Shown here: positions 42,760-52,143 of the stretch, one piece after another
How the letters are laid out: every line of letters begins with the position of its first letter
Position numbering within the stretch: the first letter of the stretch is position 1
NCBI GenBank assembly: GCA_902477755.1
Contig: CABSIK010000003.1
Span: forward strand, 246,804-310,803
DNA length: 64,000 nt
Direction: 5' to 3'
Source: an uncultured Clostridia bacterium
GTDB lineage: Bacteria > Bacillota > Clostridia > Lachnospirales > Anaerotignaceae
Notes under the pieces: model-generated
What the model was told of the DNA's origin: nothing
What the model saw: only the letters and a program-made list of their open reading frames with translations
Database searches by the model: none
Made by a program: the position numbers and the translations under genes

Positions 42760-43998
42760 TTACTTACTGCGCATACCATAGTACTTAGGGTTACTGCATC
42801 CGCCCTGCATCAATCCGTTTACGATGATTCTGGTCACTACCAATGCAGTGAACATGGAAATGATGATACCCATGATCAATGTAGTAGCGAAGCCTTTTAC
42901 TGTACCAGAGCCAAGGAAGAACAGTACCACAGCCGCGATCAGTGTAGTCACGTTACCATCCAAAATAGCAGGCAGCGCACGGGAGAAACCGTTTTTGATG
43001 GCAACACGAAGTGTTTTGCCTTCTACCAGTTCTTCTTTCAGACGTTCAAAAATGACTACGTTGGCATCTACCGCCATACCAACGGAAAGGATGATACCTG
43101 CGATACCAGGCAGTGTCAGCGTGATGTTGAAGGCATTGAGCAGAATCAATTCCAGACCCACATAAATGATCAGAGCAAGGTCTGCCGCCAGACCCAGCAC
43201 TTTATAAACCACCAGCATAAACACCAGTACCAATACCAGACCGATGGCGCCTGCTTTCACGCCTGTTGCCAGTGCATCCGCACCCAGTCTTGCACCTACA
43301 TTCTTCATCTGGATCACATTCAAATTAAAGGGCAGAGAGCCGGCACGAATGAGGGATGCCAGTTCCTCCGCAGATTCCCCAGTGAAGCTGCCTGTAATGG
43401 ATGCTTCCCCTGTAGTGATTGCAGACTGCACCATGGGTGCACTGATCACTTCATCATCCATGACAATATAGATGGGTTTGCCGATATTTGCCGCTGTTGC
43501 TTCTGCGAAAAGCTGTTTGCCTTCGTCATTGAATTTCAAAGCAACATAAGGCTCCGCATTGCCGCCCTGTTTGATGGCGCCTACCTGTTTGGATGCATCT
43601 GCCACCATATCACCTGTCAGCAATACATTGCCTGCTTCATCCATAAAGGACAGCTGTGCTGTCTGTCCGATTTCCCGAATGGCTTCTTCTGCATTTTCCA
43701 CGCCTGGAATATCCACTCGGATACGGTTTGTGCCTTCCTGAGCAACTTCTGCTTCTGTCCAACCGTTCCAGTCCAAACGCCCCTGGATCAAAGAAACAGC
43801 CGCCTGCATTTCTTCTGCTGTAACATCTTCCTTGTCCGCTTCATACACGATGTACACACCACCGCTCAAGTCAAGGCCCTGCTTGATGTTTCCGGCGCTG
43901 AGGATTTTTCCTCCCCCGATCCCCTGATAGGAAACAAAGCTCAAAGCTGCCGCGATGACAAGCATGATTAACAGCATGAATCTTCCTCTTGCTTTCAT
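42760..43998 (-). CDS. secD: Protein translocase subunit SecD
   Basis: Partner of SecF. The 412-residue protein has an N-terminal membrane segment, the GLDLSGGVYIVYEAD motif, a rather short extracytoplasmic P1-type region, and a six-segment membrane domain with GMAVDANVVIFERLKEEL. It is shorter than E. coli SecD (about 615), as is usual in Clostridia. It has its own promoter at 44120-44147 and is co-transcribed with secF. Confidence 0.96.
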   Translation of the reverse strand: MKARGRFMLLIMLVIAAALSFVSYQGIGGGKILSAGNIKQGLDLSGGVYIVYEADKEDVTAEEMQAAVSLIQGRLDWNGWTEAEVAQEGTNRIRVDIPGVENAEEAIREIGQTAQLSFMDEAGNVLLTGDMVADASKQVGAIKQGGNAEPYVALKFNDEGKQLFAEATAANIGKPIYIVMDDEVISAPMVQSAITTGEASITGSFTGESAEELASLIRAGSLPFNLNVIQMKNVGARLGADALATGVKAGAIGLVLVLVFMLVVYKVLGLAADLALIIYVGLELILLNAFNITLTLPGIAGIILSVGMAVDANVVIFERLKEELVEGKTLRVAIKNGFSRALPAILDGNVTTLIAAVVLFFLGSGTVKGFATTLIMGIIISMFTALVVTRIIVNGLMQGGCSNPKYYGMRSK

Positions 43999-44119
43999 CT
44001 TTCTCCTCCTGATTTCTGTCCGTCAAAACTGGCGAAACTGTTTTTTTCCAAAAGAAAGACGGTTCTTCCTTTATTCGCCCCTGAAAAAAGAAAAACCGTT
44101 CTTCTTTTATTATCTTGAT

Positions 44120-44147
44120 AGTATAGCACAAAACATTAGAGATGCAA
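44120..44147 (-). promoter_or_regulatory. Promoter for secD-secF
   Basis: Minus strand TTGCAT (44142-44147), 16 bases, TATACT (44120-44125). The roughly 115-base leader contains two direct repeats GAAGAACSGTYTTTCTTT. Confidence 0.65.
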
Positions 44148-44175
44148 AGATGAAATATTATGAATTCACATTTTT

Positions 44176-44592
44176 TCAAGAAATTTTATGTATACCCAAA
44201 AGTCCTCCTGCGGCACCTCCTGCCAGAGCCACTGCCAGCATCCGCCAGAACGTAGTGTGCAGAGCGAAATCTCCGCTGCCAAAACTGGTGATCGCCCACA
44301 GCAAAAGTCCATATACCAGCCCTGCCAGAAGCCCCCAGATGAGCCCTCGCCGTTTCATGCACTTCGCCCAGTCAAAGCCGGCAATTCCTGCCGATAATGC
44401 CGTGCAGCACAAAGCGGCAATGGGGATGGTGCTTTCTGCCAGAGTGGTATAGGTCAGCACAATGCCATAAGCAATAAAAATGATACAGCTTACAGCCAAT
44501 GCCACTGCCATTCCCTTCAGAAGGCAAAGTCCTTTATTTCCGCTTTTTTCCTCCTGACAGCAGTCTCTTTTTTCTTTCCTGCAAAATTTCAA
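44176..44592 (-). CDS. TIGR04086 family membrane protein
   Basis: A 138-residue protein with a basic, cysteine-bearing cytoplasmic start (MKFCRKEKRDCCQEEK) and four predicted membrane segments (GMAVALAVSCIIFIAYGI, IPIAALCCTALSAGIAGF, GLIWGLLAGLVYGLLLW, MLAVALAGGAAGGLLGI). The pattern and length fit TIGR04086, found near sec genes in Clostridia, function unknown. It starts with TTG, with AAGGAG nine bases upstream. It is upstream of secD on the same strand, but the secD promoter separates them. Confidence 0.75.
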   Translation of the reverse strand: MKFCRKEKRDCCQEEKSGNKGLCLLKGMAVALAVSCIIFIAYGIVLTYTTLAESTIPIAALCCTALSAGIAGFDWAKCMKRRGLIWGLLAGLVYGLLLWAITSFGSGDFALHTTFWRMLAVALAGGAAGGLLGIHKIS

Positions 44593-44681
44593 TGGTTTTC
44601 ACTCCTTTTCCATACTCTTATTTAATTTTATGGGACTTTTCTGCCTCTTATGATATACTGATACAAAAGGAAGTGATAACT

Positions 44682-45536
44682 ATGTGCAAAACCATTGATT
44701 TACATACTCATTCTTACTGCTCTGACGGCACATTTTCTCCTGAAGGACTGGTGATCCTCGCCAAAAAACAGGGACTTTCCGCCATTGCCCTTACTGACCA
44801 CGATACCATAGACGGTCTGGAACTGTTTCTGGAAGCAGGAGAAAAACATGGCATGGAAACCATCTGCGGCATTGAGTTTGCCGCTCTCTATGAAGGCTTC
44901 CACCGGCCGGAGATCCACATCGTCGGTCTTGGATTCAATCCTCATGACTCCGCACTGCTGGAAAAACTGGAAGAAATCCGAAAGAGCCGAGACGACAGGA
45001 ACGAACGCATGGCAAAACAGCTGACTGCCATCGGTCTGCCTGTTTCTCTGGAAGAAGTTGCTCAAAACGCTGGCGGTGAGATCATCACCCGTGCCCATTT
45101 TGCCAATGTGCTGCTGGAAAAGAAACTCATCAAAGACCGAAAAGAAGCCTTTTCCAAATATCTTTCTCCTGGCTGCCCCGGCTATGTAGAGCGGCAATTC
45201 CTCACACCAAAAGACTGTATCGAAGCCATCAAAAACGCTGGCGGTGCTGCTGTTCTGGCACATCCAACCTTATATAATTTGGATATGACACAGGTGGAAA
45301 CCCTCTGCAAAGAATTGATTCCCTTTGGTCTGGACGGCATCGAATGCCGCTACTCCACCTATACGCCAGCCCAGACAAAAGCCGTGGAAAAAATCGCCCG
45401 TACTTTGGGACTGCTCCCCTCCGGCGGCAGTGACTTCCATGGAGAAAATAAGCCTGACATCCGACTGGGCAAAGGCATGGGCAATTTACAGATTCCTTAC
45501 ACTTACTGGGAAGATCTGCGCACCCGCTGCCGCTGA
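44682..45536 (+). CDS. PHP-domain phosphoesterase (TrpH/RNase AM-like)
   Basis: A 284-residue PHP-superfamily protein. Metal ligands are visible in DLHTHSYCSDG (H8, H10), LTDHDTIDGL, GIEFAAL, AVLAHPTL and GSDFHGEN. This is the pattern of E. coli TrpH (YciV), now known as a 5'-3' nuclease for short RNA and for nucleoside 3',5'-bisphosphates. AAGGAAGTG precedes the ATG at 44682, and an extended -10 TGATATACT is at 44651-44659. Confidence 0.9.
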   Translation: MCKTIDLHTHSYCSDGTFSPEGLVILAKKQGLSAIALTDHDTIDGLELFLEAGEKHGMETICGIEFAALYEGFHRPEIHIVGLGFNPHDSALLEKLEEIRKSRDDRNERMAKQLTAIGLPVSLEEVAQNAGGEIITRAHFANVLLEKKLIKDRKEAFSKYLSPGCPGYVERQFLTPKDCIEAIKNAGGAAVLAHPTLYNLDMTQVETLCKELIPFGLDGIECRYSTYTPAQTKAVEKIARTLGLLPSGGSDFHGENKPDIRLGKGMGNLQIPYTYWEDLRTRCR

Positions 45537-45569
45537 TTTCATGCGACAAAAAACAGAGCATCCTCTTTT

Positions 45570-45741
45570 GGGGCATCTTCATAACAAAACAAAGAAAGCC
45601 AAAATCCTTATCATGACAAAGGAGTTTGGCTTTCTTATTTTATTAGATTTTATTTGTTTTCTTCTGAAAACATCCATGGCAATTCCCCTTAAGAAATCAA
45701 GAAAAAGGAAAATCAATGTTTTCTTAAGGGGAAGTTGCTTT
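45570..45741 (+). repeat. Interspersed two-hairpin repeat, copy D
   Basis: 172 bp, plus orientation, very close to copies A and B. AAAAAACAGAG (45548-45558) and CTCTGTTTTTT (45750-45760) form perfect 11-bp complementary arms on either side, so the copy lies in the loop of a terminator between two convergent genes. Confidence 0.9.
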
Positions 45742-45815
45742 AGAGAACACTCTGTTTTTTTATTTTTCTTTCTGTTTCTGCGAAATCAACTGTTCATCTC
45801 AAATTTGCGGATTTT

Positions 45816-47348
45816 TTATTTTACGATAGTTGCTACATGCTCACCATCTGTATTGGTGTAAGTTACCTGATAGCCCAGTGCTTCAAAGCCGCGCACGCCA
45901 ATGTAAGATGTGCTGTCAACCAGAATGCTGTCCATAGGCACTACAGTTTCACCCTGTACAACAGATGCTGTCTTTGTTGCCTGATCCCATGTGACGGTTT
46001 CACCCAGCATATCGCAGATGCTGCGCAGAGGCAGGTAGATTCTGCCGTCCTGTACCACATATTCTACGATGGGAGAAGCACTGCCGCCCCAGTAAACGGG
46101 TTCTGCACGTTCTTCTGTCAGGAATGCTGTAGGTTCGTCATAGTACCATGTTGCGCTGACACCTGTTACAGGATTGTATTTATCTGTCAGTGTTTCCAGT
46201 TCTGTTGTGATGGCGTCAGGTCTTACACTGATGGAAGGGAATACCACGGAGCCTCTTGCTTCCTGTGTGCGTGTGGAAGAAGTTGCCGCAAACATGGTAG
46301 CGCCTTTGTATGCCATCTGGTAGTCTTCACTGCCATAGTATCTGTCGTTCACTTTTGTTACTTCACCTGTGTAATGGAAACCAGCCAGCAGTGCTGCAAC
46401 AGTTTCATTCTGCATGCCTGTTTCCACAGCATCTTTCACATCAGCCAGCACCGTGCGGAATGCTTCCACATCTTCTCTTGCTGCCTGCATGGAGCTTGTC
46501 AGGTCTGCGATTTCCGCTTCTGTTGCACCGCTTGCCTGCATAGTCACTTTCAGGTATTCTTCCATTGCGTTGATGACAGGTTCAGGATTCTGTGCCATGT
46601 AGTCCAGCAGAGAAACCAGCATCTGACCTGCTTCTGTGCCAGTTGCTTCTAAACGATAGCCATTCTGGATTTTGCTCACCATGCCTGTGCTGAAGCCGCT
46701 GAAGCCGTCTTTATACATTTTGATAACTGCATCATACAAGTTGTCATAGCCGTTAGGAATCAGGGCATCCAGTTCTTCCTGTGTCAGACCCAGATCTTCT
46801 TTCATATCCAAAACGCAGATATACTGGTCACGATCCAGCATGGATTTGAATTCCTTCGCGAATGCATCACTGAAGAAATAGCTGTCTGTATCCACATCTG
46901 TCATATCCTGCATCAAACGGTATGCACTCCATACGGTTTCTGTGGAAATATATACACCGTCTTTTGTGCCGTAATACCATCTGCCGAAAGAATATTCCTG
47001 ATTTTTATATGTTGCGTCCACATCAAACATAAAGGACATATCATCCATATTCATCAGCATGGTATATTCCAGTTTTACATTCTTTTTGCCGTCAAAATCA
47101 GTCATACCTGCCATTGCAGCGTCCACATCTTCCTGTGTCATGCCGCCTGCCAGCATCGCGTCTGACGCAAATGTTTTCATAGCGTCAAAGTCCAGTGTGA
47201 TTTCAGTTTCCCCTGTTGTTTCACTGACTTCCATGCCTTTCAGCATGTCCACGCTCATCTGCAGATATCCCACTTCTTCCGCGGAACACCCTGTAAAAGC
47301 AGTCAGACACAGCAGAGTACACAATACTGCCGCTAACTTTCTTCTCAT
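45816..47348 (-). CDS. Large lipoprotein with C-terminal copper-amine-oxidase-N-like domain
   Basis: A 510-residue exported lipoprotein. Signal MRRKLAAVLCTLLCLTAFTGC carries a lipobox. A long Met/Asp-rich domain of unknown type follows (about 25-420, with repeated beta-strand stretches such as VKLEYTMLMNMDDMSFMFD). The last 80 residues (YVVQDGRIYLPLRSICDMLGETVTWDQATKTASVVQG) match the copper amine oxidase N-terminal-like domain common in Clostridial wall proteins, thought to be a binding or anchoring module. The ATG at 47348 is preceded by GGAGGAG. No copper or oxidase function is implied. Confidence 0.85.
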   Translation of the reverse strand: MRRKLAAVLCTLLCLTAFTGCSAEEVGYLQMSVDMLKGMEVSETTGETEITLDFDAMKTFASDAMLAGGMTQEDVDAAMAGMTDFDGKKNVKLEYTMLMNMDDMSFMFDVDATYKNQEYSFGRWYYGTKDGVYISTETVWSAYRLMQDMTDVDTDSYFFSDAFAKEFKSMLDRDQYICVLDMKEDLGLTQEELDALIPNGYDNLYDAVIKMYKDGFSGFSTGMVSKIQNGYRLEATGTEAGQMLVSLLDYMAQNPEPVINAMEEYLKVTMQASGATEAEIADLTSSMQAAREDVEAFRTVLADVKDAVETGMQNETVAALLAGFHYTGEVTKVNDRYYGSEDYQMAYKGATMFAATSSTRTQEARGSVVFPSISVRPDAITTELETLTDKYNPVTGVSATWYYDEPTAFLTEERAEPVYWGGSASPIVEYVVQDGRIYLPLRSICDMLGETVTWDQATKTASVVQGETVVPMDSILVDSTSYIGVRGFEALGYQVTYTNTDGEHVATIVK

Positions 47349-47511
47349 ACATACTCCTCCTTCGCTTTTCCGCAAACGATCGAAACAGAAAAAGTCCACA
47401 CCAAAAAGACATCTTTTCTTGTGTCAACTTATTTTTCATTATACCACCAGAAAACATTCCTATCTACCAAAATAGAAAAATCAAATATTAAGATTTTGTT
47501 TATTTTTTCTC

Positions 47512-47649
47512 AAAGCAAAAAGAAGATGCCCCTAAGCATATTTCCCTTAAGAAAACATACCAGATAAAACTTTCATAAACGTAAGAAAGCTGGAACCCTT
47601 TGTGTTTTATAAGGATTTCAGCTTTCTTTGTTTTCTTACGAAGATGCCG
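47512..47649 (-). repeat. Interspersed two-hairpin repeat, copy E (truncated)
   Basis: About 138 bases, minus orientation, with the AAGAAAGC/GCTTTCTT stem and TTTTCTTACGAAGATGCC end intact, but only the beginning of the second stem (TTTCCCTTAAGAAAAC). GAAGATGCCCCTAAGCA (47523-47539) and GAAGATGCCGCCAAGCA (47640-47656) are near-identical direct repeats at its edges. It lies in the 322-base gap 47349-47670, otherwise without recognisable elements. Confidence 0.75.
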
Positions 47650-47670
47650 CCAAGCAGGTATCTTCTTCCT

Positions 47671-48090
47671 TCATTTTGCCGCTTCTTCCAGACAAACGCT
47701 CACAGCATCCAGTACCGCCTGAGCGGAATATGTATGGGTATCTGCCACAGTGATGTTTTCCACAGATTGGTTCTGCACCACCTGCTGTGCCACTTCTTCT
47801 GCCGCATCCTCCACCATGGGATACATAACAGATACTGTTTCCGCCTCGTCGGTGACTGTTACATCGGCAATGCGTCCATCTTGAATTTCTACGGAAACCG
47901 AAGCGGTTCCCTGCCCCAGCGGCAGTTCCGCCTCATAAGTGCCGTCCCGATAAAGGCCAGCAGATTCTCCATCTCCCATACGCAGGAAAAAGGTAATGAG
48001 CCCCACCAGAATGATGACACCCAGCACTGCAAACAGGGCTGTTTTCAAAAGTTCGCGCATTTTTACCACTACAAATCTTGTATGCCGCAC
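47671..48090 (-). CDS. FMN-binding-domain protein, membrane anchored
   Basis: A 139-residue protein with one N-terminal membrane segment (LLKTALFAVLGVIILVGLITFF) and an external FMN_bind-like domain (LYRDGTYEAELPLGQGTASVSVEIQDGRIADVTVTDE). The usual SGAT-type flavinylation motif is replaced by THTYSAQAV, so covalent flavin attachment is uncertain. Start is ambiguous: GTG at 48090 is ten bases after GGAGGG, while the ATG at 48060 has no good site. Divergent from addB. Confidence 0.75.
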   Translation of the reverse strand: MRHTRFVVVKMRELLKTALFAVLGVIILVGLITFFLRMGDGESAGLYRDGTYEAELPLGQGTASVSVEIQDGRIADVTVTDEAETVSVMYPMVEDAAEEVAQQVVQNQSVENITVADTHTYSAQAVLDAVSVCLEEAAK

Positions 48091-48170
48091 CCTCTTTTCT
48101 CCCTCCAAAATATATCGTTATCTTACCTTATGAAAAAAAATCTGCCGATATGCCTGCCGGGAACTTGTCC

Positions 48171-48199
48171 TTGCAAAAAATACTGCCCTTTTGTATCAT
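48171..48199 (+). promoter_or_regulatory. Promoter for addB
   Basis: TTGCAA (48171-48176), 17 bases, TATCAT (48194-48199), 25 bases before the ATG. Confidence 0.6.
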
Positions 48200-48223
48200 G
48201 TAACTAATGAAGGAGGGACAGAC

Positions 48224-51200
48224 ATGGCATTGCGTTTTCTCATTGGTGCCGCAGGCACCGGAAAAACCGAATACTGTATGAAGGAGATCATCACTGCCCA
48301 ATCCGCTCACAAAGGACGGCAGATTTTTCTGGTGCCGGAGCAGTACACCTCTCAGGCAGAACGTGACCTGACAGCACGGACAGAACGCAAAGGCATTCTG
48401 ACGGCAGAAGTCCTCAGCTTTGGCAGATTGGCACACCAGTTCTTTGCCAAAAACGGACTGAACAGAGCTGTCATTCTGGGAGATGTGGGCAAACAGATGG
48501 CATTGCAGAAAATCCTGCTGGAACAGCGGGATGACCTTCCTTATTTCTGTCATATGATGGACAAAAACGGCTTTGTGAGCCGTCTGGGAAAGACCATCAC
48601 GGAATTTTTCCGCTACCGCGTCACACCGGAACAGTTAGAAGAACTGTCCAATCAGGAAGGACTGTCCCACAGCGTACAGGACAAATGCCGGGATATGGGA
48701 AACATCTACCGCCGCTATGAGAAATTCCTCTCCCAAACTTATCTAACTGGGGACACAACCCTTTCTTTGCTGGAAGAAAAACTGACTTCCTCTGCCGCTT
48801 TTGGAGATACAGAAATCTGGCTAGATGGGTTTTATGGCTTCACACCACAGGAATACGGCGTCATTGCCCAATTGCTCCGCTTATGCAAACGGGTCAGCAT
48901 CACCCTGCCCATGGATGAACACAGTTATTTCGCTTCTTACCTGCCTCCTGCCGCACCATTTTTTGAACCCCACCTGACAAAACAAAAATTGGTGAAACTG
49001 GCAGAGGAAATGGGCATTGCCATGGAATCCCCTGTCTTTTTCAAAGAAAACCATCGGGCACAAACGCCTGCCCTTGCCTTTTTGGAGAAAAACTATTTTT
49101 ACGGTTATTATAAAAAATCTCCTGACCACGAGGGCATTCATATCTGCTCCTGCGCCACAAGAGAATCGGAAATGACTTATGCCGCAGGACAGATTCTTTC
49201 TCTGGTACGGGAAAAGGGCTTACGCTATCGGGACATTGCCATTGTTACCAACGCCATGTCCGCCTACGAAAAAGGGCTGAAGGGCATCCTGTCAGAAGCC
49301 GGTATTCCTTGCTTTGTGGACAGCCGTCGGGACATTGCATCACATCCCCTCGTTTTACTGGTAAACAGTTTGCTGGAATGTGTGGTCTATGACTTCCGCT
49401 ATGAAGCCGTTTTCTCTTATCTGAAAACAGGTCTGACCCCCATGGCACAGGAGGATATGGACATTCTGGAAAACTATGTGCTGGCATACGGCATCAAAGG
49501 CTATAAATGGAAAAAAGATGTCTGGACTTACGGTTTTCAGCCGGGACAGGAAGCGGAACAGGCGTACCTCAATGACCTCCGTGCGCAAGTCATGACGCCT
49601 TTTGTCCCCCTCCTTGCCCTGAAACGAAAGAAAAACCTACCTTTGCGGGATTGGGTAACGGCTCTTGTTACCCATCTGGACACCTTAGGCATTGCCCAAA
49701 AACTCACGGCTCTTTCCGAAGCAGCCGCAGCAAAAGGTAATGCTGCCAAAGCCGAAGAACATCGGCAAATCTGGCAAATCCTCATGGATGTGCTGGAAAA
49801 AGCCGTGGAAATCCTAGGGGACGCCCCCATGTCGCTGGATACCTTCGCCCGTATCTTATCCGCCGGACTGGAAGAAAGCTCCATGGGACTGATTCCACCC
49901 ACGGCTGACAGCCTGCTGGTAGGGGATATTGAACGAAGCCGTCTGCCGGACATCAAAGCCTTGCTGGTGCTGGGCGTCAATGACGGTATTTTGCCTGCGC
50001 CTGCCGAAAACACAGGCATTTTTACAGAAACAGAACGAGAAGCCCTGACAGCGGCAGGCATGGAGCTTGCCCCTGACGGCAAACGGAAATTATTTGAAGA
50101 ACAATTCCTCATTTACCGCGGATTGACAAAGCCTTCCCATACCCTCTATCTGACCTACGCCAACGGGGATACGGAAGGGAAAGCGTTGTTCCCTTCCTCT
50201 CTCATTGCACGCATTGCAAAGATGTATCCCACATTGACAGAAGAACGAGACGACGCTCTGCCCCTTTCTGCGCTCACACCCGGCGGATGTTTCCACCAAT
50301 TAGGAGCGCAGATGCGCAAACATGTGGAAGAATCCCCCATGGAACCTCTGTGGCAGGATATTTACAGCTATTTTGCCACCACCCCCCAATGGCAGCAGCG
50401 GCTTTCTCTCCTGCGGCAGGGATTTTCCGTCCATGACAGACGGCAGAAGCTGTCCCCCAAAACAGCTAAGAGCCTTTACGGTAAAAACATTCTTTCCAGC
50501 GTATCCCGTCTGGAGCGGTTTGCCGCTTGTCCCTTTGCTTATTTTGCGGAATATGGGCTGAAAGCAAGACCCCGACAGTTGTACCAGCTGCGCACACCTG
50601 ACTTGGGAAATCTGTTCCATCAGGTTCTGGAACAGTTTGCCGCCACACTGAAAAAAGACGGCATTTCCTGGCAAACATTGACCCAAGAAGAAACAGAACG
50701 CCGCATGGATGCTGCTGTGGACGAGGCAGCGCCCCATCTGGGAAACGAAATCCTGATGGATTCTGCCGCCAATCGGTATCTCATCAAGCGATTGAAACGG
50801 ATTTCCAGACGTGCCGGCTGGACACTGGTGCGCCATATCCAAAGCGGTATGTTTGAGCCTGCTGGCTATGAAGTGGGCTTTGGGCCTCACGAAGCCCTGC
50901 CCCCTATCGTCATTGGTATGTCCGACGGCAGCAAACTGATTTTACGCGGAAAAATCGACCGTGTAGACCTGCTGGATGCGGAAGGCAATAAATTTGTGAA
51001 AATCATTGACTATAAATCCGGCACAAAAGCCTTTGATTTCCAAGACATTTATTATGGCTTGCAATTGCAGCTTCTGCTGTACTTAGACGCTTATCTGAAA
51101 AACCATGATACAGAAACATACCGTCCCGGCGGTGTATTCTATTTCCGCATCAAAGACCCAACCCAAACAGTAACGGAAGAAATGTCTGCCGAAGAAATCG

Positions 51201-51619
51201 AACATCTTCTTTACAGCAAAATGCAGATGTCCGGTCTGGTGCTGGAAAATGAAACGGTCATCAAAGCTATGGATGAAGTCTTTGTAGACCCTGTCAGCGG
51301 CGGTATGCGGCTGGGTGCTTCGGACATCATCCCACTGAAGTATACCAAAAAAGGAACGCCCACAGCATCTTCCCTGCTGGCAACGGAAGAAGAATACAAC
51401 GCTCTTATGGAATTTACGGCAAAACGTGCCGCCGCCATTGGCGAAAGCATGAAAGCAGGCGTCATTACCCCTGCCCCTTATCGAAAACAGAACAGCACCC
51501 CTTGTGACTACTGCGTATTTTCTTCTATTTGCCGTTATGAATACAAAGACCGTCCTTATTACCGGAATCTGAAAAAAATCGGCAAAGAGGACTTCTGGGA
51601 TACTTTAGAATCTGAATAA
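48224..51619 (+). CDS. addB: ATP-dependent helicase/nuclease subunit AddB
   Basis: Subunit of the AddAB complex that processes double-strand breaks for recombination. The 1131-residue protein has Walker A GAAGTGKT (8-15), an inactive-helicase-like middle, and a C-terminal RecB-like nuclease with RGKIDRVDLLDAEG, IIDYKSG and YYGLQLQLLLYL. The four iron-sulfur cysteines are C769, C1094, C1097 and C1103. AAGGAGGGA precedes the ATG. The expected partner addA does not follow; the next gene is a thioesterase. Confidence 0.95.
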   Translation: MALRFLIGAAGTGKTEYCMKEIITAQSAHKGRQIFLVPEQYTSQAERDLTARTERKGILTAEVLSFGRLAHQFFAKNGLNRAVILGDVGKQMALQKILLEQRDDLPYFCHMMDKNGFVSRLGKTITEFFRYRVTPEQLEELSNQEGLSHSVQDKCRDMGNIYRRYEKFLSQTYLTGDTTLSLLEEKLTSSAAFGDTEIWLDGFYGFTPQEYGVIAQLLRLCKRVSITLPMDEHSYFASYLPPAAPFFEPHLTKQKLVKLAEEMGIAMESPVFFKENHRAQTPALAFLEKNYFYGYYKKSPDHEGIHICSCATRESEMTYAAGQILSLVREKGLRYRDIAIVTNAMSAYEKGLKGILSEAGIPCFVDSRRDIASHPLVLLVNSLLECVVYDFRYEAVFSYLKTGLTPMAQEDMDILENYVLAYGIKGYKWKKDVWTYGFQPGQEAEQAYLNDLRAQVMTPFVPLLALKRKKNLPLRDWVTALVTHLDTLGIAQKLTALSEAAAAKGNAAKAEEHRQIWQILMDVLEKAVEILGDAPMSLDTFARILSAGLEESSMGLIPPTADSLLVGDIERSRLPDIKALLVLGVNDGILPAPAENTGIFTETEREALTAAGMELAPDGKRKLFEEQFLIYRGLTKPSHTLYLTYANGDTEGKALFPSSLIARIAKMYPTLTEERDDALPLSALTPGGCFHQLGAQMRKHVEESPMEPLWQDIYSYFATTPQWQQRLSLLRQGFSVHDRRQKLSPKTAKSLYGKNILSSVSRLERFAACPFAYFAEYGLKARPRQLYQLRTPDLGNLFHQVLEQFAATLKKDGISWQTLTQEETERRMDAAVDEAAPHLGNEILMDSAANRYLIKRLKRISRRAGWTLVRHIQSGMFEPAGYEVGFGPHEALPPIVIGMSDGSKLILRGKIDRVDLLDAEGNKFVKIIDYKSGTKAFDFQDIYYGLQLQLLLYLDAYLKNHDTETYRPGGVFYFRIKDPTQTVTEEMSAEEIEHLLYSKMQMSGLVLENETVIKAMDEVFVDPVSGGMRLGASDIIPLKYTKKGTPTASSLLATEEEYNALMEFTAKRAAAIGESMKAGVITPAPYRKQNSTPCDYCVFSSICRYEYKDRPYYRNLKKIGKEDFWDTLESE

Positions 51620-51636
51620 ATATAAAGGAGAAAATC

Positions 51637-52077
51637 ATGGATACAACATCATTTACTTCATTTTTGCACAGCAATATTCCCCTGACGGAATTTATGGACA
51701 TTCAGGCAGAAACATACACCCCGGAAAAAGTGGTGCTTTCCGTACCCTTCGCCCAGAACAAAAACGACAAAAACACAGGCTTTGCCGGCAGCATCAGCGC
51801 ATTGATGACGGTCTGCGGCTGGTCTGTCATGTATGCCAATTTCCATGAACTTCTGCCAAAGGGCAATATCGTCGCACAGAAAACTCAGATCCGCTACATC
51901 GCCCCCATCAAAGGCGATTTTCGGGCAGAATGCATCTGCAATGACCCAGAAGGCAAACAGGCTTTGCTGGATTCTTTCGCAAAATTCCAAAAAGGTAAAT
52001 TGGTACTGAACATCCAGTGTTTCTGTGGGGATTTGCTGGCGGCAGAAATGGAAGCAACATATTTCATTACAAAATGA
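51637..52077 (+). CDS. Hotdog-fold thioesterase (YiiD C-terminal type)
   Basis: A 146-residue protein with the single hotdog helix and strands typical of the YiiD_C thioesterase group: a starter PLTEFMDIQAETYTPEKVVLSVP, then NKNDKNTGFAGSISALMTVCGWSVMY with the conserved Asn and Gly of the active-site loop, and KTQIRYIAPIKGDFRAEC. The acyl-CoA substrate is unknown. It starts 17 bases after addB with AAAGGAG and is probably co-transcribed with it. Confidence 0.8.
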   Translation: MDTTSFTSFLHSNIPLTEFMDIQAETYTPEKVVLSVPFAQNKNDKNTGFAGSISALMTVCGWSVMYANFHELLPKGNIVAQKTQIRYIAPIKGDFRAECICNDPEGKQALLDSFAKFQKGKLVLNIQCFCGDLLAAEMEATYFITK

Positions 52078-52088
52078 TATTTTGACAT

Positions 52089-52136
52089 CAAAAAAGCACG
52101 AAACTTCTTTCCAGAAATTTCGTGCTTTTCTTTTTT
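52089..52136. terminator. Bidirectional terminator
   Basis: AAAAAGCACGAAA and TTTCGTGCTTTTC arms with T and A runs between the convergent thioesterase and the small protein gene. Confidence 0.87.
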
Positions 52137-52143
52137 AAAAATA

